Below are positions 32,217 through 40,998 of a stretch of 64,000 bases of DNA, one piece after another. Below the pieces are notes generated by a model. That model was not told the origin of the DNA and did not search any database. It saw only the letters and a program-made list of their open reading frames with translations. The DNA is taken from positions 6,696,001 to 6,760,000 of the forward strand of contig NZ_AP028461.1 in assembly GCF_033097365.1 (NCBI RefSeq), in the 5' to 3' direction. The DNA is from Actinoplanes sichuanensis (GTDB taxonomy: Bacteria; Actinomycetota; Actinomycetes; Mycobacteriales; Micromonosporaceae). The translations under genes were made by a program, and so were the position numbers. The stretch's first letter is position 1. The number at the start of each line of letters is the position of its first letter.

Positions 32217-32756
32217 GTGTCGGTTGCGGAAATGATCGAGATCCCGACGGAATTCCTGGCGGATGGTGCACGGCTGCCCGATGTTTGCGCCAGGCACGGT
32301 TCATCCGCTGCCCAGCGCGCCGACTTCGTGATCAAATCCCGGCCGGATCTCGGTTCTCCCGGCCGGCTGGCGATTCCCGGCTACACCGTGCTGAACCGTG
32401 CTGACGATTACGCGAAAAAAGTAAAATTCATCGAAGTCAGCGGATGGCCGCTCTGCGCCCGCTGTGTCCGCCGCCGGGCCGGTGGGCGGCTGGCGGCCGG
32501 GATACTGTTCTTCGGTGGCATCGCCGCGATGGTGATCTCCGCGGTCGCCGGGCTGACCTTTGCCGACGGCAACCGGCTGCTGAGCATCCCGTTCATGGCC
32601 GGCTTCGTGGAGGCGGCCCTGTTGGCGCCATGGATCTTCGCCTGGTCCGGGCTGGCGCTGACCACCCGGACACAGGCGACACCGGACGGGACTGCGGTCC
32701 GGGTCGACGAGCCCGATCCCGAGTTCCGCCGGCAGCTGGACCGGCGTCTCAGTTGA
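32217..32756 (+). CDS. CxxC-containing membrane protein, paralogue B
   Basis: 179 residues; same order as the gene at 30236: IEIPTEFLADG, VCARHG, WPLCARCVRRR, two membrane segments (AAGILFFGGIAAMVISAVAG and LLSIPFMAGFVEAALLAPW) and PDPEFRRQLDRRLS at the end. An insertion (YTVLNRADDYAKKVKFIEV) before the CxxC distinguishes it. GTG at 32217 follows GGAGGAG. Its 3' end overlaps the convergent acyl-CoA dehydrogenase gene by 8 nt. Function unknown; a metal-binding (zinc-ribbon-like) membrane protein is a fair description. Confidence 0.7.
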   Translation: MSVAEMIEIPTEFLADGARLPDVCARHGSSAAQRADFVIKSRPDLGSPGRLAIPGYTVLNRADDYAKKVKFIEVSGWPLCARCVRRRAGGRLAAGILFFGGIAAMVISAVAGLTFADGNRLLSIPFMAGFVEAALLAPWIFAWSGLALTTRTQATPDGTAVRVDEPDPEFRRQLDRRLS

Positions 32757-34722
32757 GATCCCGGGTGGCCCGGACCGCGTCGTCCTCCTTGGCCATCTCG
32801 TCCTGGCGGGCCGGCTCCTCGCGGAGGATGGCGGCGTTCAGCCACTCGTCCGGGATGGCGAAGGCGTCGACCAGGGTGCGCATGTGCGGGCGCAACTCGC
32901 GGAGCAGGTCGTTGATGACGGCGGTGATGGTCTTGGAGCGGGCCGGGGTCAAGCGGCCGTGTTCCAGGAACCACGCCTTGTCCGCCTCGATCGTGGTCAG
33001 CGCGTAGAGGTCGCACACCTTCGACAGCAGTTCCCGGGCCGAGGGGTCGGTGGCGCGTTCGATGCCGGCGACGAAGGCTTCCAGGGTGATCCGGTCGATG
33101 TGCGCGGTCGCGGTGGCCAGCACGTGGTCCTGGACGTCGTTGAAGATGTCGAACGGACGGTCCTTCTTGGTGGTGGCGCCACCGCGCAGGCGGCGGATCA
33201 CCCCTTCCAGGATGTGCTTCTCCCGGTCCTCGAAGACGGCCAGATGCCAGCCCCGGTCGGTGACCGCGACCTCCTCGTCGCGACCGGGTACGGCGCTGAT
33301 CAGCCGCTGGATCAGGGAGCGGGCGGCCGTACGCTCAAGGACCATCTCTCTGACCTGTTCGGCCACGAACGTGGCGCGGCCCCAGCCGTCGAGAGAACCG
33401 AAAGCGTCGCGATATCCGGTGAGGAGCCCCTTGGCGACGAGCTGGAGCAGCACCGTGTTGTCGCCCTCGAACGTGGTGAAGACGTCGGTGTCGGCCTTCA
33501 GGCCGGGTAGCCGGTTCTCGGCGAGGTAGCCGGCGCCGCCGCACGCCTCCCGGCACATCTGGATGGTGCGGGTGGCGTTCCAGGTCTGCATCGCCTTGAG
33601 GCCCGCGGCGCGGGATTCGAGTTCGCGCTGGCGGTGCTCGTCGGGTTCGGTGAGGGCGAAGACCTCCGCCATGGTGGCGGCGAGTTCCTCCTGAGCGAAG
33701 GCGTACGCGTACGCCCGAGCCACCGCCGGCAGGAGTTTGCGCTGGTGAGCGAGGTAGTCGTTGAGGGCGATCTCGCGTTCCGCGCCGGGTGCGGTGAACT
33801 GGCGGCGGCTCTCGCCGTAGCGGACCGCGATGGTGAGCGCGGTGCGGTTGGCCGCGGAGGCGGCGGCGCCGACGGTGACCCGGCCCCGGACCAGGGTGCC
33901 GAGCATGGTGAAGAAGCGGCGGGTGTCGTTCTCGATCGTGCTGGTGTAGGTGCCGTCCTCGGCGACCTGGCCGTACCGGTCGAGGAGCATGTCCCGCGGC
34001 ACGGTCACGTGGTCGAAGGAGAGCCGCCCGTTGTCGACGCCGAGCAGCCCCGCCTTGGGTCCGGCGTCGCCGATGGTGACGCCGGGCATCGGGTTGCCGT
34101 GCCCGTCCCGGATCGGCACCAGCCACGCGTGCACGCCGTACGACCGGCCGCCGGTGACGAGCTGGGCGAAGACGACCGCCATCCGACCGTCGCGGGCCGC
34201 GTTGCCGATGTAGTCCTTGCGGGCCGCCTCGTGCGGGGTGTGCAGATCGAAGGTGCCCGTCTCCGGAGAGAAGGTGCAGGTCGTCCGCAGCTGCTGCACG
34301 TCCGACCCGTGACCGGTCTCGGTCATCGCGAAGCAGCCCATCAGGTCCGCCGAGATGATGTCCCGCAGATAGGCGTCGTGGTGCCGGGCGGTACCGAGCG
34401 CGACGACCGCCCCGCCGAACAGCCCCCACTGCACGCCGGCCTTCACCATCAGCGACAGGTCGACCTGGGCCAGCATCTCGGCGGCGACGGTGGAGCCACC
34501 GGGATCGTCCGAGCCGCCGTAGCCGGCCGGGAACGCGGCGGCCACCCCGACCTCGGTGGGTAGCTCGCGGATCAACCGGCTGACCCGCTCCCGGGCGTCG
34601 TCACCGGTCTCGCCGGGGACGGTGACGAACTCGGCGCCGAGCCGGTCACGGACGGCCTGCCGGATGTGCGCCCACCGACCGTCGAGGACCTCGGCGAGGG
34701 AGGCGGAGACACCATTGATCAT
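32749..34722 (-). CDS. Large acyl-CoA dehydrogenase / acyl-CoA oxidase-like flavoprotein
   Basis: 657 residues, the length of acyl-CoA oxidases rather than of ordinary dehydrogenases (about 390). Signatures: FAMTETGHGSD, VRGRVTVGAAASAANRTAL in the middle, YGESRRQF, and MCREACGGAGYLAENRL followed by DVFTTFEGDNTVLL, where the Glu is the catalytic base. The extra 200 C-terminal residues are helical as in the oxidase branch. It introduces a 2,3-double bond into an acyl-CoA with FAD. ATG at 34722. A TTACCCACGAGTAA box lies just upstream, different from the regulon operator. A role in lipid or phytanyl-chain breakdown is possible. Confidence 0.85.
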   Translation of the reverse strand: MINGVSASLAEVLDGRWAHIRQAVRDRLGAEFVTVPGETGDDARERVSRLIRELPTEVGVAAAFPAGYGGSDDPGGSTVAAEMLAQVDLSLMVKAGVQWGLFGGAVVALGTARHHDAYLRDIISADLMGCFAMTETGHGSDVQQLRTTCTFSPETGTFDLHTPHEAARKDYIGNAARDGRMAVVFAQLVTGGRSYGVHAWLVPIRDGHGNPMPGVTIGDAGPKAGLLGVDNGRLSFDHVTVPRDMLLDRYGQVAEDGTYTSTIENDTRRFFTMLGTLVRGRVTVGAAASAANRTALTIAVRYGESRRQFTAPGAEREIALNDYLAHQRKLLPAVARAYAYAFAQEELAATMAEVFALTEPDEHRQRELESRAAGLKAMQTWNATRTIQMCREACGGAGYLAENRLPGLKADTDVFTTFEGDNTVLLQLVAKGLLTGYRDAFGSLDGWGRATFVAEQVREMVLERTAARSLIQRLISAVPGRDEEVAVTDRGWHLAVFEDREKHILEGVIRRLRGGATTKKDRPFDIFNDVQDHVLATATAHIDRITLEAFVAGIERATDPSARELLSKVCDLYALTTIEADKAWFLEHGRLTPARSKTITAVINDLLRELRPHMRTLVDAFAIPDEWLNAAILREEPARQDEMAKEDDAVRATRDLN

Positions 34723-34731
34723 GGCGCTATA

Positions 34732-34745
34732 TTACCCACGAGTAA
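34732..34745. promoter_or_regulatory. Palindromic operator candidate (TTACCCACGAGTAA)
   Basis: Imperfect inverted repeat TTAC-yCryGr-GTAA, 10 nt upstream of the acyl-CoA dehydrogenase start and 54 nt before the chemoreceptor start. The shape is typical of TetR-type repressors of fatty-acid genes (inference). Confidence 0.5.
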
Positions 34746-34798
34746 CCAAGGTTGAACCCGAGGCTCAGTGATTTCCCCGATGGGCCGATCATGACGGT

Positions 34799-36373
34799 AT
34801 GGGCAATTGGTCGGTGCGCTGGAAGATCAGCAGCCTGATCCTGGTGAGTGTGGTGCTGGCGGCGGCACTCGGCGCGACGGCGCTGACCGGCATCGGGCGC
34901 CTCGCGCAGAGCTCGGCCGACCAGGACCGGTTCCGGCAGGCCAGCCTCACCCTGGCCCGGCTGGACAGCATGGCCGGCCGGATCAACGGCATGGTCAACG
35001 CCAACCTGGGCTTCCCCGACCAGACCAAGACCTTCCTCGACGGCAACATGGAGTACATCAAGCAGGGCGACGCCCAGATGACCGCCCTCCAGGAGATGCC
35101 GCTCGGCACCGACGACGCGGCGGCGATCGACGACCTGGAGAAGTCCTGGCACTCCTACACCGACCAGTCGGTCGCCCTGCAGAAGTCACTGACCGCCGCC
35201 TCGACCAAAGCCGACCTCTACAAGGGCGGCGAGACGGTCTACAACGTCTACGACGCGTTCTCCAAGGCGCTCGGCGCGGTCATCGAGTCGGTCCAGGCCA
35301 AGGCGGAGAGCGCCGCGACCGACCAGAACAAGCTGGTCAGCGAGGTCCGTTGGGTCGTCGGCCTGGCATTGGCGGCGGGTCTGCTACTGCTCGGCCTGTT
35401 CGGCTGGTGGATCGGCCGCGGCATCCTCCGGCCGCTCGCCACGGCCGCGGCCGCGCTGCGCCGGGTCGCCGACCGCGACTACACCGTGTACGTGCCGGTG
35501 ACCGGACGCGACGAGATCGGCCAGATGTCCGAGGCGGTCAACGCGGCGGTCGGCGACATCCGCGAGGCGATCGGCACCATCGCCGGCAACGCGCGCTCGC
35601 TCAGTGACGCCTCGGTCCGGCTGACCGCGATCAGCGGCGACGTCAACTCCTCCTCGGAGCAGGCGTCCGGGCAGGCGGGCACCGTCTCCGAGTCGAGCAT
35701 GCTGGTCAACGACCGGGTGCGGGAGGCCGCACAGGGCGCCGAGCAGATGACCGCGGCGATCCGGGAGATCGCCGGCAACACCAGTCAGGTCGCGCAGATC
35801 GCGCAGGGCGCGGTGGAGACCGCCCAGGAGACCACCGCGGCGATGTCCAAACTGTCCACGTCGACCGATGAGATCGGCAACGTGATCAAGCTGATCACCA
35901 GCATCGCCGAGCAGACGAACCTGCTCGCTCTGAACGCGACGATCGAGGCCGCCCGGGCCGGCGAGTCCGGCAAGGGGTTCGCGGTGGTGGCGAGCGAGGT
36001 CAAGGACCTGGCCCAGAACACCACGCGCGCCACCGAGGACATCGGCCAGCGGATCGAGGCGATCCAGAGCGACACCACACACGCGATCGAGGCGATCGGC
36101 CGGATCGCCGACGTGATCAACGAGATCAACCAGTACCAGGCGAGCATCGCGGGCGCCGTCGAGGAGCAGACCGCCACCACCAACGAACTGAGCCGTCTCT
36201 TCGACGACGCGGCACACGGCGCGGACTCGATCAACCGCTCGATCGAGCAGGTCGCGGCGACCGCGGCGCAGACCGCGAACGGCGCCACCTCCACCCGCCA
36301 GGCCGCCGACGAACTGGCCGGCCTGGCCGCAAGCCTCACCGACGTGGTCGGCCGATTCAAAATCAAGACCTGA
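34799..36373 (+). CDS. Methyl-accepting chemotaxis protein
   Basis: 524 residues: transmembrane helix 1 at about 11-33, an extracellular four-helix sensor region (34-185), transmembrane helix 2 ([19 protein letters not shown]), HAMP domain (about 207-260) and a long cytoplasmic coiled coil with the conserved signalling tip [20 protein letters not shown] and [19 protein letters not shown]. It senses an unknown ligand and signals to a CheA kinase; no other che gene is in the window. Start ATG at 34799 lacks an obvious ribosome site. A 9-bp hairpin follows the stop. Confidence 0.92.
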   Translation: MGNWSVRWKISSLILVSVVLAAALGATALTGIGRLAQSSADQDRFRQASLTLARLDSMAGRINGMVNANLGFPDQTKTFLDGNMEYIKQGDAQMTALQEMPLGTDDAAAIDDLEKSWHSYTDQSVALQKSLTAASTKADLYKGGETVYNVYDAFSKALGAVIESVQAKAESAATDQNKLVSEVRWVVGLALAAGLLLLGLFGWWIGRGILRPLATAAAALRRVADRDYTVYVPVTGRDEIGQMSEAVNAAVGDIREAIGTIAGNARSLSDASVRLTAISGDVNSSSEQASGQAGTVSESSMLVNDRVREAAQGAEQMTAAIREIAGNTSQVAQIAQGAVETAQETTAAMSKLSTSTDEIGNVIKLITSIAEQTNLLALNATIEAARAGESGKGFAVVASEVKDLAQNTTRATEDIGQRIEAIQSDTTHAIEAIGRIADVINEINQYQASIAGAVEEQTATTNELSRLFDDAAHGADSINRSIEQVAATAAQTANGATSTRQAADELAGLAASLTDVVGRFKIKT

Positions 36374-36395
36374 TCGCGGCGGTACGGCCGGCGCG

Positions 36396-36422
36396 CCGGG
36401 GTGAAAACGCTGGTCACCCCGG
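36396..36422. terminator. Bidirectional terminator
   Basis: Perfect 9-bp stem CCGGGGTGA/TCACCCCGG with a 9-nt loop between the convergent chemoreceptor and bicupin genes. Confidence 0.7.
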
Positions 36423-36432
36423 GAAGCCATGC

Positions 36433-37305
36433 TCACATGCCGTCGCCGGACCACTCGCCGCGGGACCGGGAGCGCACCGGCAGCGACGACAGGATCGGGT
36501 GGATGTGCCCGTCATGCTCGTCGTAGTTCTCCGCGTGCCCGCCGAACTTGACCCATTCCTCGGTGGTGTACCAGTTGGTCAGCTCACCATCCGACCGCAG
36601 GATCCAGTCGATCTCGGTCTCCGCGACGAAGTGGCCGTGTTTGACCCGGGCCGGCCGGAAGCAGTACGTACCCTCGTCGATGTCCCCGAAGTTGTAGGCC
36701 ATCTTCCCGGCGAGCGTGTAGAACTCCTCGTAACACGGGTGGTGGGCGAGCCGGTGGTCGGTCCAGCCCTTCGGCGCCCGGATCAGCCGGGTGTAGAAGC
36801 CGGTCTTCGGGTCGCGGTGCAGCAGCTTGATGTAGAGCGGGGTAAGCGGCCCGACCGACGGCGCCTCGGTCCACTCCATCTTCTCGGCGTCCATCACGGT
36901 GACGCCCTCGGTGGACTCCGGCGACGCCGCGGCCGACGCCTCACCGAGATCGGTGAACGGGTCGAAACCGCAGTCCCCATATTCCCGCCAGTGCAGCACC
37001 CGGGAGCCCTCGCGGATCTTCAGCCAGTCCATCGCCGTGCCCTTGGGGACCTGCACGTACCCGCCGGCGCCCAGCTCCTGCCCGCCGTACAGCATGGAGC
37101 CCTCGACCACGTAGAACTCGGTGTCGGCGTGCACGATGCCGGCGCTGCGTCCCCAGTCGGCGGTGGCGTGCAGGGACAGCGACGACGAGCCGTCCTCCTC
37201 GTCGGTGGAGAGCCGCCGTTCCAGGATCTTCCCCTCGCCGTACGGCAGCTCGCCGGTGTGGAAGATGTAGTCGTCTTCGTGGATCAGCTCCACATGTGCC
37301 CTCAC
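36433..37305 (-). CDS. Bicupin protein (possible dioxygenase or isomerase)
   Basis: 290 residues forming two cupin barrels. The first has HADTEFYVVEGSMLYGG...GGYVQVPKGTAMDW (about 60-95) and the second HHPCYEEFYTLAGKMAYNFG...YCFRPARVKHGHF (about 192-228), with His/Glu residues placed for a metal in both. Soluble. The family looks like DUF4437-type bicupins, whose activity is not established. GTG at 37305 follows GAGGAG. It lies 10 nt after the acyl-CoA ligase gene and is co-transcribed with it under regulon operator 4, so a ring-cleaving or isomerising step in the same pathway is plausible. Confidence 0.75.
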   Translation of the reverse strand: MRAHVELIHEDDYIFHTGELPYGEGKILERRLSTDEEDGSSSLSLHATADWGRSAGIVHADTEFYVVEGSMLYGGQELGAGGYVQVPKGTAMDWLKIREGSRVLHWREYGDCGFDPFTDLGEASAAASPESTEGVTVMDAEKMEWTEAPSVGPLTPLYIKLLHRDPKTGFYTRLIRAPKGWTDHRLAHHPCYEEFYTLAGKMAYNFGDIDEGTYCFRPARVKHGHFVAETEIDWILRSDGELTNWYTTEEWVKFGGHAENYDEHDGHIHPILSSLPVRSRSRGEWSGDGM

Positions 37306-37315
37306 GGCGTACTCC

Positions 37316-38812
37316 TCAGCTCGCGTGTAGACCTTTTAGCTCGCGTTTCAGGATCTTTCCGGCGGCGTTGCGGGGCAGCGCCGGTACGGTGCGGTACTGC
37401 TTGGGGACCTTGAACCCGGCCAGCCGTGCACGCAGGTAGGACTCAAGGACATCGGCGGCCACCGGGGTGCGCCCGACCCAGTAGGCGACGACCCGCTCGC
37501 CCCACTGCTCGTCCGGTTCGCCGACGACCGCGCACTCGACGACCGCGGGGTGGGTGAGCAGCACCTCCTCGACGTCGCGGGGGTAGACGTTCACGCCGCC
37601 GGTGATGATCACGTCCTTGACCCGGTCGACGATGGAGATGAACCCCTCGTCGTCCCGGATCACGATGTCGCCCGAGGTGAGGAAGCCGTCGGCGGTGGTG
37701 CAGGCGGCGGTCGCGGCCGGGTTCCCGTGGTAGCCGTTCATCAGGTACGGCGAGCGGCTGTACAGCTCCCCCGGTTGTCCCGGCTCGACCGGGGAACCGT
37801 CCGGGCCGACCACCCGAACCTGGGTGCCGAACCACGGGTGGCCCACGGTGCCGGCCTTGCGCCGGGCGTCCGGCGGCCGCAGGTTGCTGATCACGCCCGC
37901 CTCGGTGGAGCCGTAGAGTTCGTGCACGCCCACGCCGGGGAACGCCTCGAACACCCACTCCTTGAGCACCTTGGGCAGGGCGGCCGCGTTGAAGTAGAGG
38001 GTGTCCAGGCTCGGCAGCGACGGCACCTCGTCGAACGCCTGCCGGATCAGCTGCGCGTGGGTGGGGACCAGGAAGACCGACTGGGCGCCGTCGCGCTGGA
38101 TCATGTCGAGCAGCGCGTCCGGTTGGAACGAGCGCAGCATGCTGACCGTCGCTCCGCAGTAGACGGCCGCGTAGGCGAAGGCGAACCCGGCCCCGTGGTA
38201 CATCGGCGCGACCGCGATGGTCCGGCGGCCGGGGCCGATGCCCCATTCGAGGGCGGTGGCGTAGAAGGTCAGCGACCGGGAGCGGTGCGAGATCAGCACG
38301 CCTTTCGGGTCGCCGGTGGTCCCGGCGGTGTAGGCGATGCAGAACGGGTCCCGTTCGTCGACCGCGATCCACGGGTCGACGGCCCGCGAGTCGTCGAGCC
38401 ACTTCTCGTATTCGGGTCCGATCGTGACGACCCGGCCGGGGAACTCCGGGGGGATCGCGCCGGTCAGTGCCGGGTCGACGATCAGCGCCCGCGACCCCGA
38501 ATGCGCCAGGATGAACTCCACCTCGGGCGCGGTGAGCCGCGGGTTGACCGGGACCAGCACCAGTCCCGCTTTGGCGAGGCCGGCCGCGATCTCCGGATAC
38601 TCCATCCGGTTGCCGCAGAGCAGGGCCACCCGGTCGCTGTCGGCGAAGCCCATCGCGAGCAGTGCGCAGGCCAGTCGCGAGGACCGTTCGTCGAGCGCGC
38701 CGTATCTCAGCTCACGGTCGCCGTCACGCACCGCGACCACGTCCGGGGTGGCCCGGCCGAACTCGCGAACACCACCAGCGATCGTCAGATCAGCACCACC
38801 GGGCCGCAACAT
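37316..38812 (-). CDS. Acyl-CoA ligase (AMP-forming)
   Basis: 498 residues of the acyl-adenylate superfamily: phosphate loop YTAGTTGDPKGV, adenine motif ELYGSTEAG, SGDIVIRDDEGF, hinge DRVKDVIITGGVNVYP and the C-terminal catalytic Lys in GKILKRELKG. It activates a carboxylic acid to its CoA thioester at the cost of ATP. ATG at 38812 lies only 10 nt downstream of the operator palindrome and has no obvious ribosome site. Substrate unknown (fatty, phytanic or aromatic acid). First gene of a two-gene unit with the bicupin. Confidence 0.9.
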   Translation of the reverse strand: MLRPGGADLTIAGGVREFGRATPDVVAVRDGDRELRYGALDERSSRLACALLAMGFADSDRVALLCGNRMEYPEIAAGLAKAGLVLVPVNPRLTAPEVEFILAHSGSRALIVDPALTGAIPPEFPGRVVTIGPEYEKWLDDSRAVDPWIAVDERDPFCIAYTAGTTGDPKGVLISHRSRSLTFYATALEWGIGPGRRTIAVAPMYHGAGFAFAYAAVYCGATVSMLRSFQPDALLDMIQRDGAQSVFLVPTHAQLIRQAFDEVPSLPSLDTLYFNAAALPKVLKEWVFEAFPGVGVHELYGSTEAGVISNLRPPDARRKAGTVGHPWFGTQVRVVGPDGSPVEPGQPGELYSRSPYLMNGYHGNPAATAACTTADGFLTSGDIVIRDDEGFISIVDRVKDVIITGGVNVYPRDVEEVLLTHPAVVECAVVGEPDEQWGERVVAYWVGRTPVAADVLESYLRARLAGFKVPKQYRTVPALPRNAAGKILKRELKGLHAS

Positions 38813-38822
38813 ACGCTGAATG

Positions 38823-38835
38823 GAAACACCGTTTC
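38823..38835. promoter_or_regulatory. Regulon operator 4 (GAAACACCGTTTC)
   Basis: Core with one internal mismatch, inside the perfect outer repeat TGGAAAC...GTTTCCA (38821-38837), followed by TTGG. It occupies the 40-bp gap between the lyase stop and the acyl-CoA ligase start. Confidence 0.6.
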
Positions 38836-38852
38836 CATTGGCCGCGCAAGAC

Positions 38853-39743
38853 CTAGCGGATGAAGTCTCCGGCGCGGCCCAACTGGGCGGGAACCGCGTC
38901 CAGACCCAGCTGTCCGCCGATCCACGTGCCCACGGTGGCGGCGGCCGGCACGTCCACGCCGGTCTTCACGGCCGAGCCGTTCAGCAGGTAGGCGAGGTCC
39001 TCGGTGGCGATGTTCCCGGTGGCCGCCGGCGCGAACGGGCACCCGCCGATCCCACCCAGACTCGCGTCCAGCGCGACGAAGCCCTCGCCGACCGCGGCGA
39101 CCGCGTTGGCGTACCCGGTGTTGCGGGTGTTGTGGAAGTGAGCGCGCAGCGGAACGCCCGCGGCGACCGACCGGACCTCCCCCGCCAGCTCGGTGACCTG
39201 CCCCGGAACGCCGACGCCGATGGTGTCGGCCAGGCAGATCTCATCAAGTGGGCCGGCATCCTCGACGATCGTCCGCACGAAAGCGGGCGAAACCGCCCCG
39301 CTGAACGGGCATCCGAAGGCCGCCGCGACCGTCAAAGTCACGAAAAAACCGGCATCGCGGGCGCGCGCGGCGACGTCCCGGAAGGCCGCCAGCGAAGCAG
39401 CCGTAGACATCCCCTGGTTGCGCCGGGAAAACTCGTCGCTAGCGACAACTACATAGTTGATCTCGTCAGGCCGCTTGTCGTCGAGCACGAGCGCCCGGTC
39501 CAGCCCGCGCCCGTTCAACACCAGCGCGACATACCGGACGTCCGGCAGCCGTGGCACGGACCGCAGGACGTCCTCCGCGTCGGCCATCTGCGGCACCCGG
39601 TCGGGCCGGGCGAAGGCGGCCACCTCGATCCGCCGCAAGCCGGCCGCGATGGCCCGCGACACGTAGTCGACCTTGACCGAGGTGGGCAGCACCCGCTTCT
39701 CGTTCTGCAGCCCGTCCCGCGGTCCGACCTCGACGATCTCCAC
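38853..39743 (-). CDS. HMG-CoA-lyase-like aldolase
   Basis: 296 residues of the DRE-TIM family: EIVEVGPRDGLQNE at the N-terminus with the metal-binding Asp, HFHNTRNTGYAN with the metal-binding His pair, and GIGGCPFAPAATGNIATEDL with the loop Cys of HMG-CoA lyases. Relatives cleave 3-hydroxy-3-methylglutaryl-CoA or similar branched acyl-CoAs to acetyl-CoA and a keto acid. GTG at 39743 is preferred because AAAGGGG precedes it by 7 nt; the ATG at 39764 sits in the operator flank. Divergent from the second CoA transferase under operator 5. Confidence 0.85.
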   Translation of the reverse strand: MEIVEVGPRDGLQNEKRVLPTSVKVDYVSRAIAAGLRRIEVAAFARPDRVPQMADAEDVLRSVPRLPDVRYVALVLNGRGLDRALVLDDKRPDEINYVVVASDEFSRRNQGMSTAASLAAFRDVAARARDAGFFVTLTVAAAFGCPFSGAVSPAFVRTIVEDAGPLDEICLADTIGVGVPGQVTELAGEVRSVAAGVPLRAHFHNTRNTGYANAVAAVGEGFVALDASLGGIGGCPFAPAATGNIATEDLAYLLNGSAVKTGVDVPAAATVGTWIGGQLGLDAVPAQLGRAGDFIR

Positions 39744-39769
39744 GCCGACACCCCTTTGTTCCATCTAGC

Positions 39770-39782
39770 GAAACGTCGTTTC
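39770..39782. promoter_or_regulatory. Regulon operator 5 (GAAACGTCGTTTC)
   Basis: Perfect 13-bp palindrome with the flank GCTAGATGGAACA on the minus strand, nearly identical to operator 1. It lies between the divergent HMG-CoA-lyase-like gene (26 nt) and the second CoA transferase gene (19 nt). Confidence 0.7.
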
Positions 39783-39801
39783 CCGAGTATAGGGTGGCGA
39801 C

Positions 39802-40995
39802 GTGACCGCGCCACTGTCTGACATTCGCGTCCTGGAAACCGGAACCCTGCTCGCCGGCCCGTTCTGCGGGCAGCTCCTCGGCGACTTCGGGGCCGAAGTG
39901 ATCAAGCTGGAAGACCCCGGCAAGGGCGACCCGATGCGCCAGTGGGGGCGGGAGAAACCGCACGGCCAGTCGCTGTGGTGGCCGGTGGTGGCCCGCAACA
40001 AGAAGTCGGTCACCTGCAACCTGCGCACCGCGGAGGGCCAGGCCCTGGTCCGCCGGCTGGTCGAGAAGGCCGACATCCTCCTGGAGAACTTCCGGCCCGG
40101 CACCCTCGAGCGCTGGGGGCTCTCCTACGAGGAGCTTTCCCAGATCAACCCCAGGCTCATTCTGGTACGGGTGACCGGTTACGGACAGACCGGCCCCTAC
40201 TCCCCGCGCGCCGGGTTCGGGTCGATCGGCGAGGCCATGGGCGGTCTGCGGTACGTGACCGGCGAGGCCGACCGGGCCCCGTCCCGCTCCGGCATCTCGA
40301 TCGGTGATTCGCTCGCCGCGACGTACGCCGCGTTCGGCACCCTGGCCGCCCTGCACGCCCGGGAACGCACCGGCCGTGGCCAGATCGTCGACTCGGCGAT
40401 CTACGAGGCGGTGCTGGCCATGATGGAGTCGCTGATCCCGGAGTGGGGCATCGCCGGCTACCGCCGCGAGCGCACCGGCCCGATCCTGCCGAACGTCGCC
40501 CCGAGCAACGTCTACCCGACCGCCGACGGCTCGGACGTGCTGATCGCCGCCAACCAGGACACCGTGTTCCGCCGCCTCGCCGACGTGATGGAGCGCCCCG
40601 ACCTGCCGGCCGACGCCCGCTACGCCACCCACGGCGCGCGAGGCGAGAACCAGGCGGAACTCGACGACATCATCGCCGCCTGGACCCGTACGGTCCCGTC
40701 CACGAAACTGCTGTCGCTGCTGCACGACGCCGGTGTGCCGGCCGGCGGCATCTACACGGCCGAGGACATCATCGCCGACCCGCACGTCCAGGCCCGCGAA
40801 GCCGTGATCACCGTCGACCACCCGGAGTTGGGCCCGGTCCCGATGCAGAACGTGGCCCCGCGACTGTCCGGCACACCGGGCGAGGTGAAGTGGGCGGGCC
40901 CGAGCCTCGGCTCCCACAACGAGGAGGTCTACCAGGGTCTTCTGGGCCTCTCCGCGGAAGACCTGACCGACCTGCACGCCCGCGGGATCATCTGA
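39802..40995 (+). CDS. CaiB/BaiF-family CoA transferase, copy 2
   Basis: 397 residues, class III: IRVLETGTLLAGPFCGQLLGD split by the normal loop, EVIKLEDPGKGDP, LLENFRPGTLERWG and the catalytic Asp169 in SIGDS (the same number as in formyl-CoA transferase). It shares the overall sequence pattern with the copy at 25979 but is not a recent duplicate. GTG at 39802 follows AGGGTGG, directly behind regulon operator 5. Two transferases in one regulon suggest two acids are activated, for example by exchange with succinyl-CoA. Confidence 0.9.
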   Translation: MTAPLSDIRVLETGTLLAGPFCGQLLGDFGAEVIKLEDPGKGDPMRQWGREKPHGQSLWWPVVARNKKSVTCNLRTAEGQALVRRLVEKADILLENFRPGTLERWGLSYEELSQINPRLILVRVTGYGQTGPYSPRAGFGSIGEAMGGLRYVTGEADRAPSRSGISIGDSLAATYAAFGTLAALHARERTGRGQIVDSAIYEAVLAMMESLIPEWGIAGYRRERTGPILPNVAPSNVYPTADGSDVLIAANQDTVFRRLADVMERPDLPADARYATHGARGENQAELDDIIAAWTRTVPSTKLLSLLHDAGVPAGGIYTAEDIIADPHVQAREAVITVDHPELGPVPMQNVAPRLSGTPGEVKWAGPSLGSHNEEVYQGLLGLSAEDLTDLHARGII

Positions 40996-40998
40996 CCG

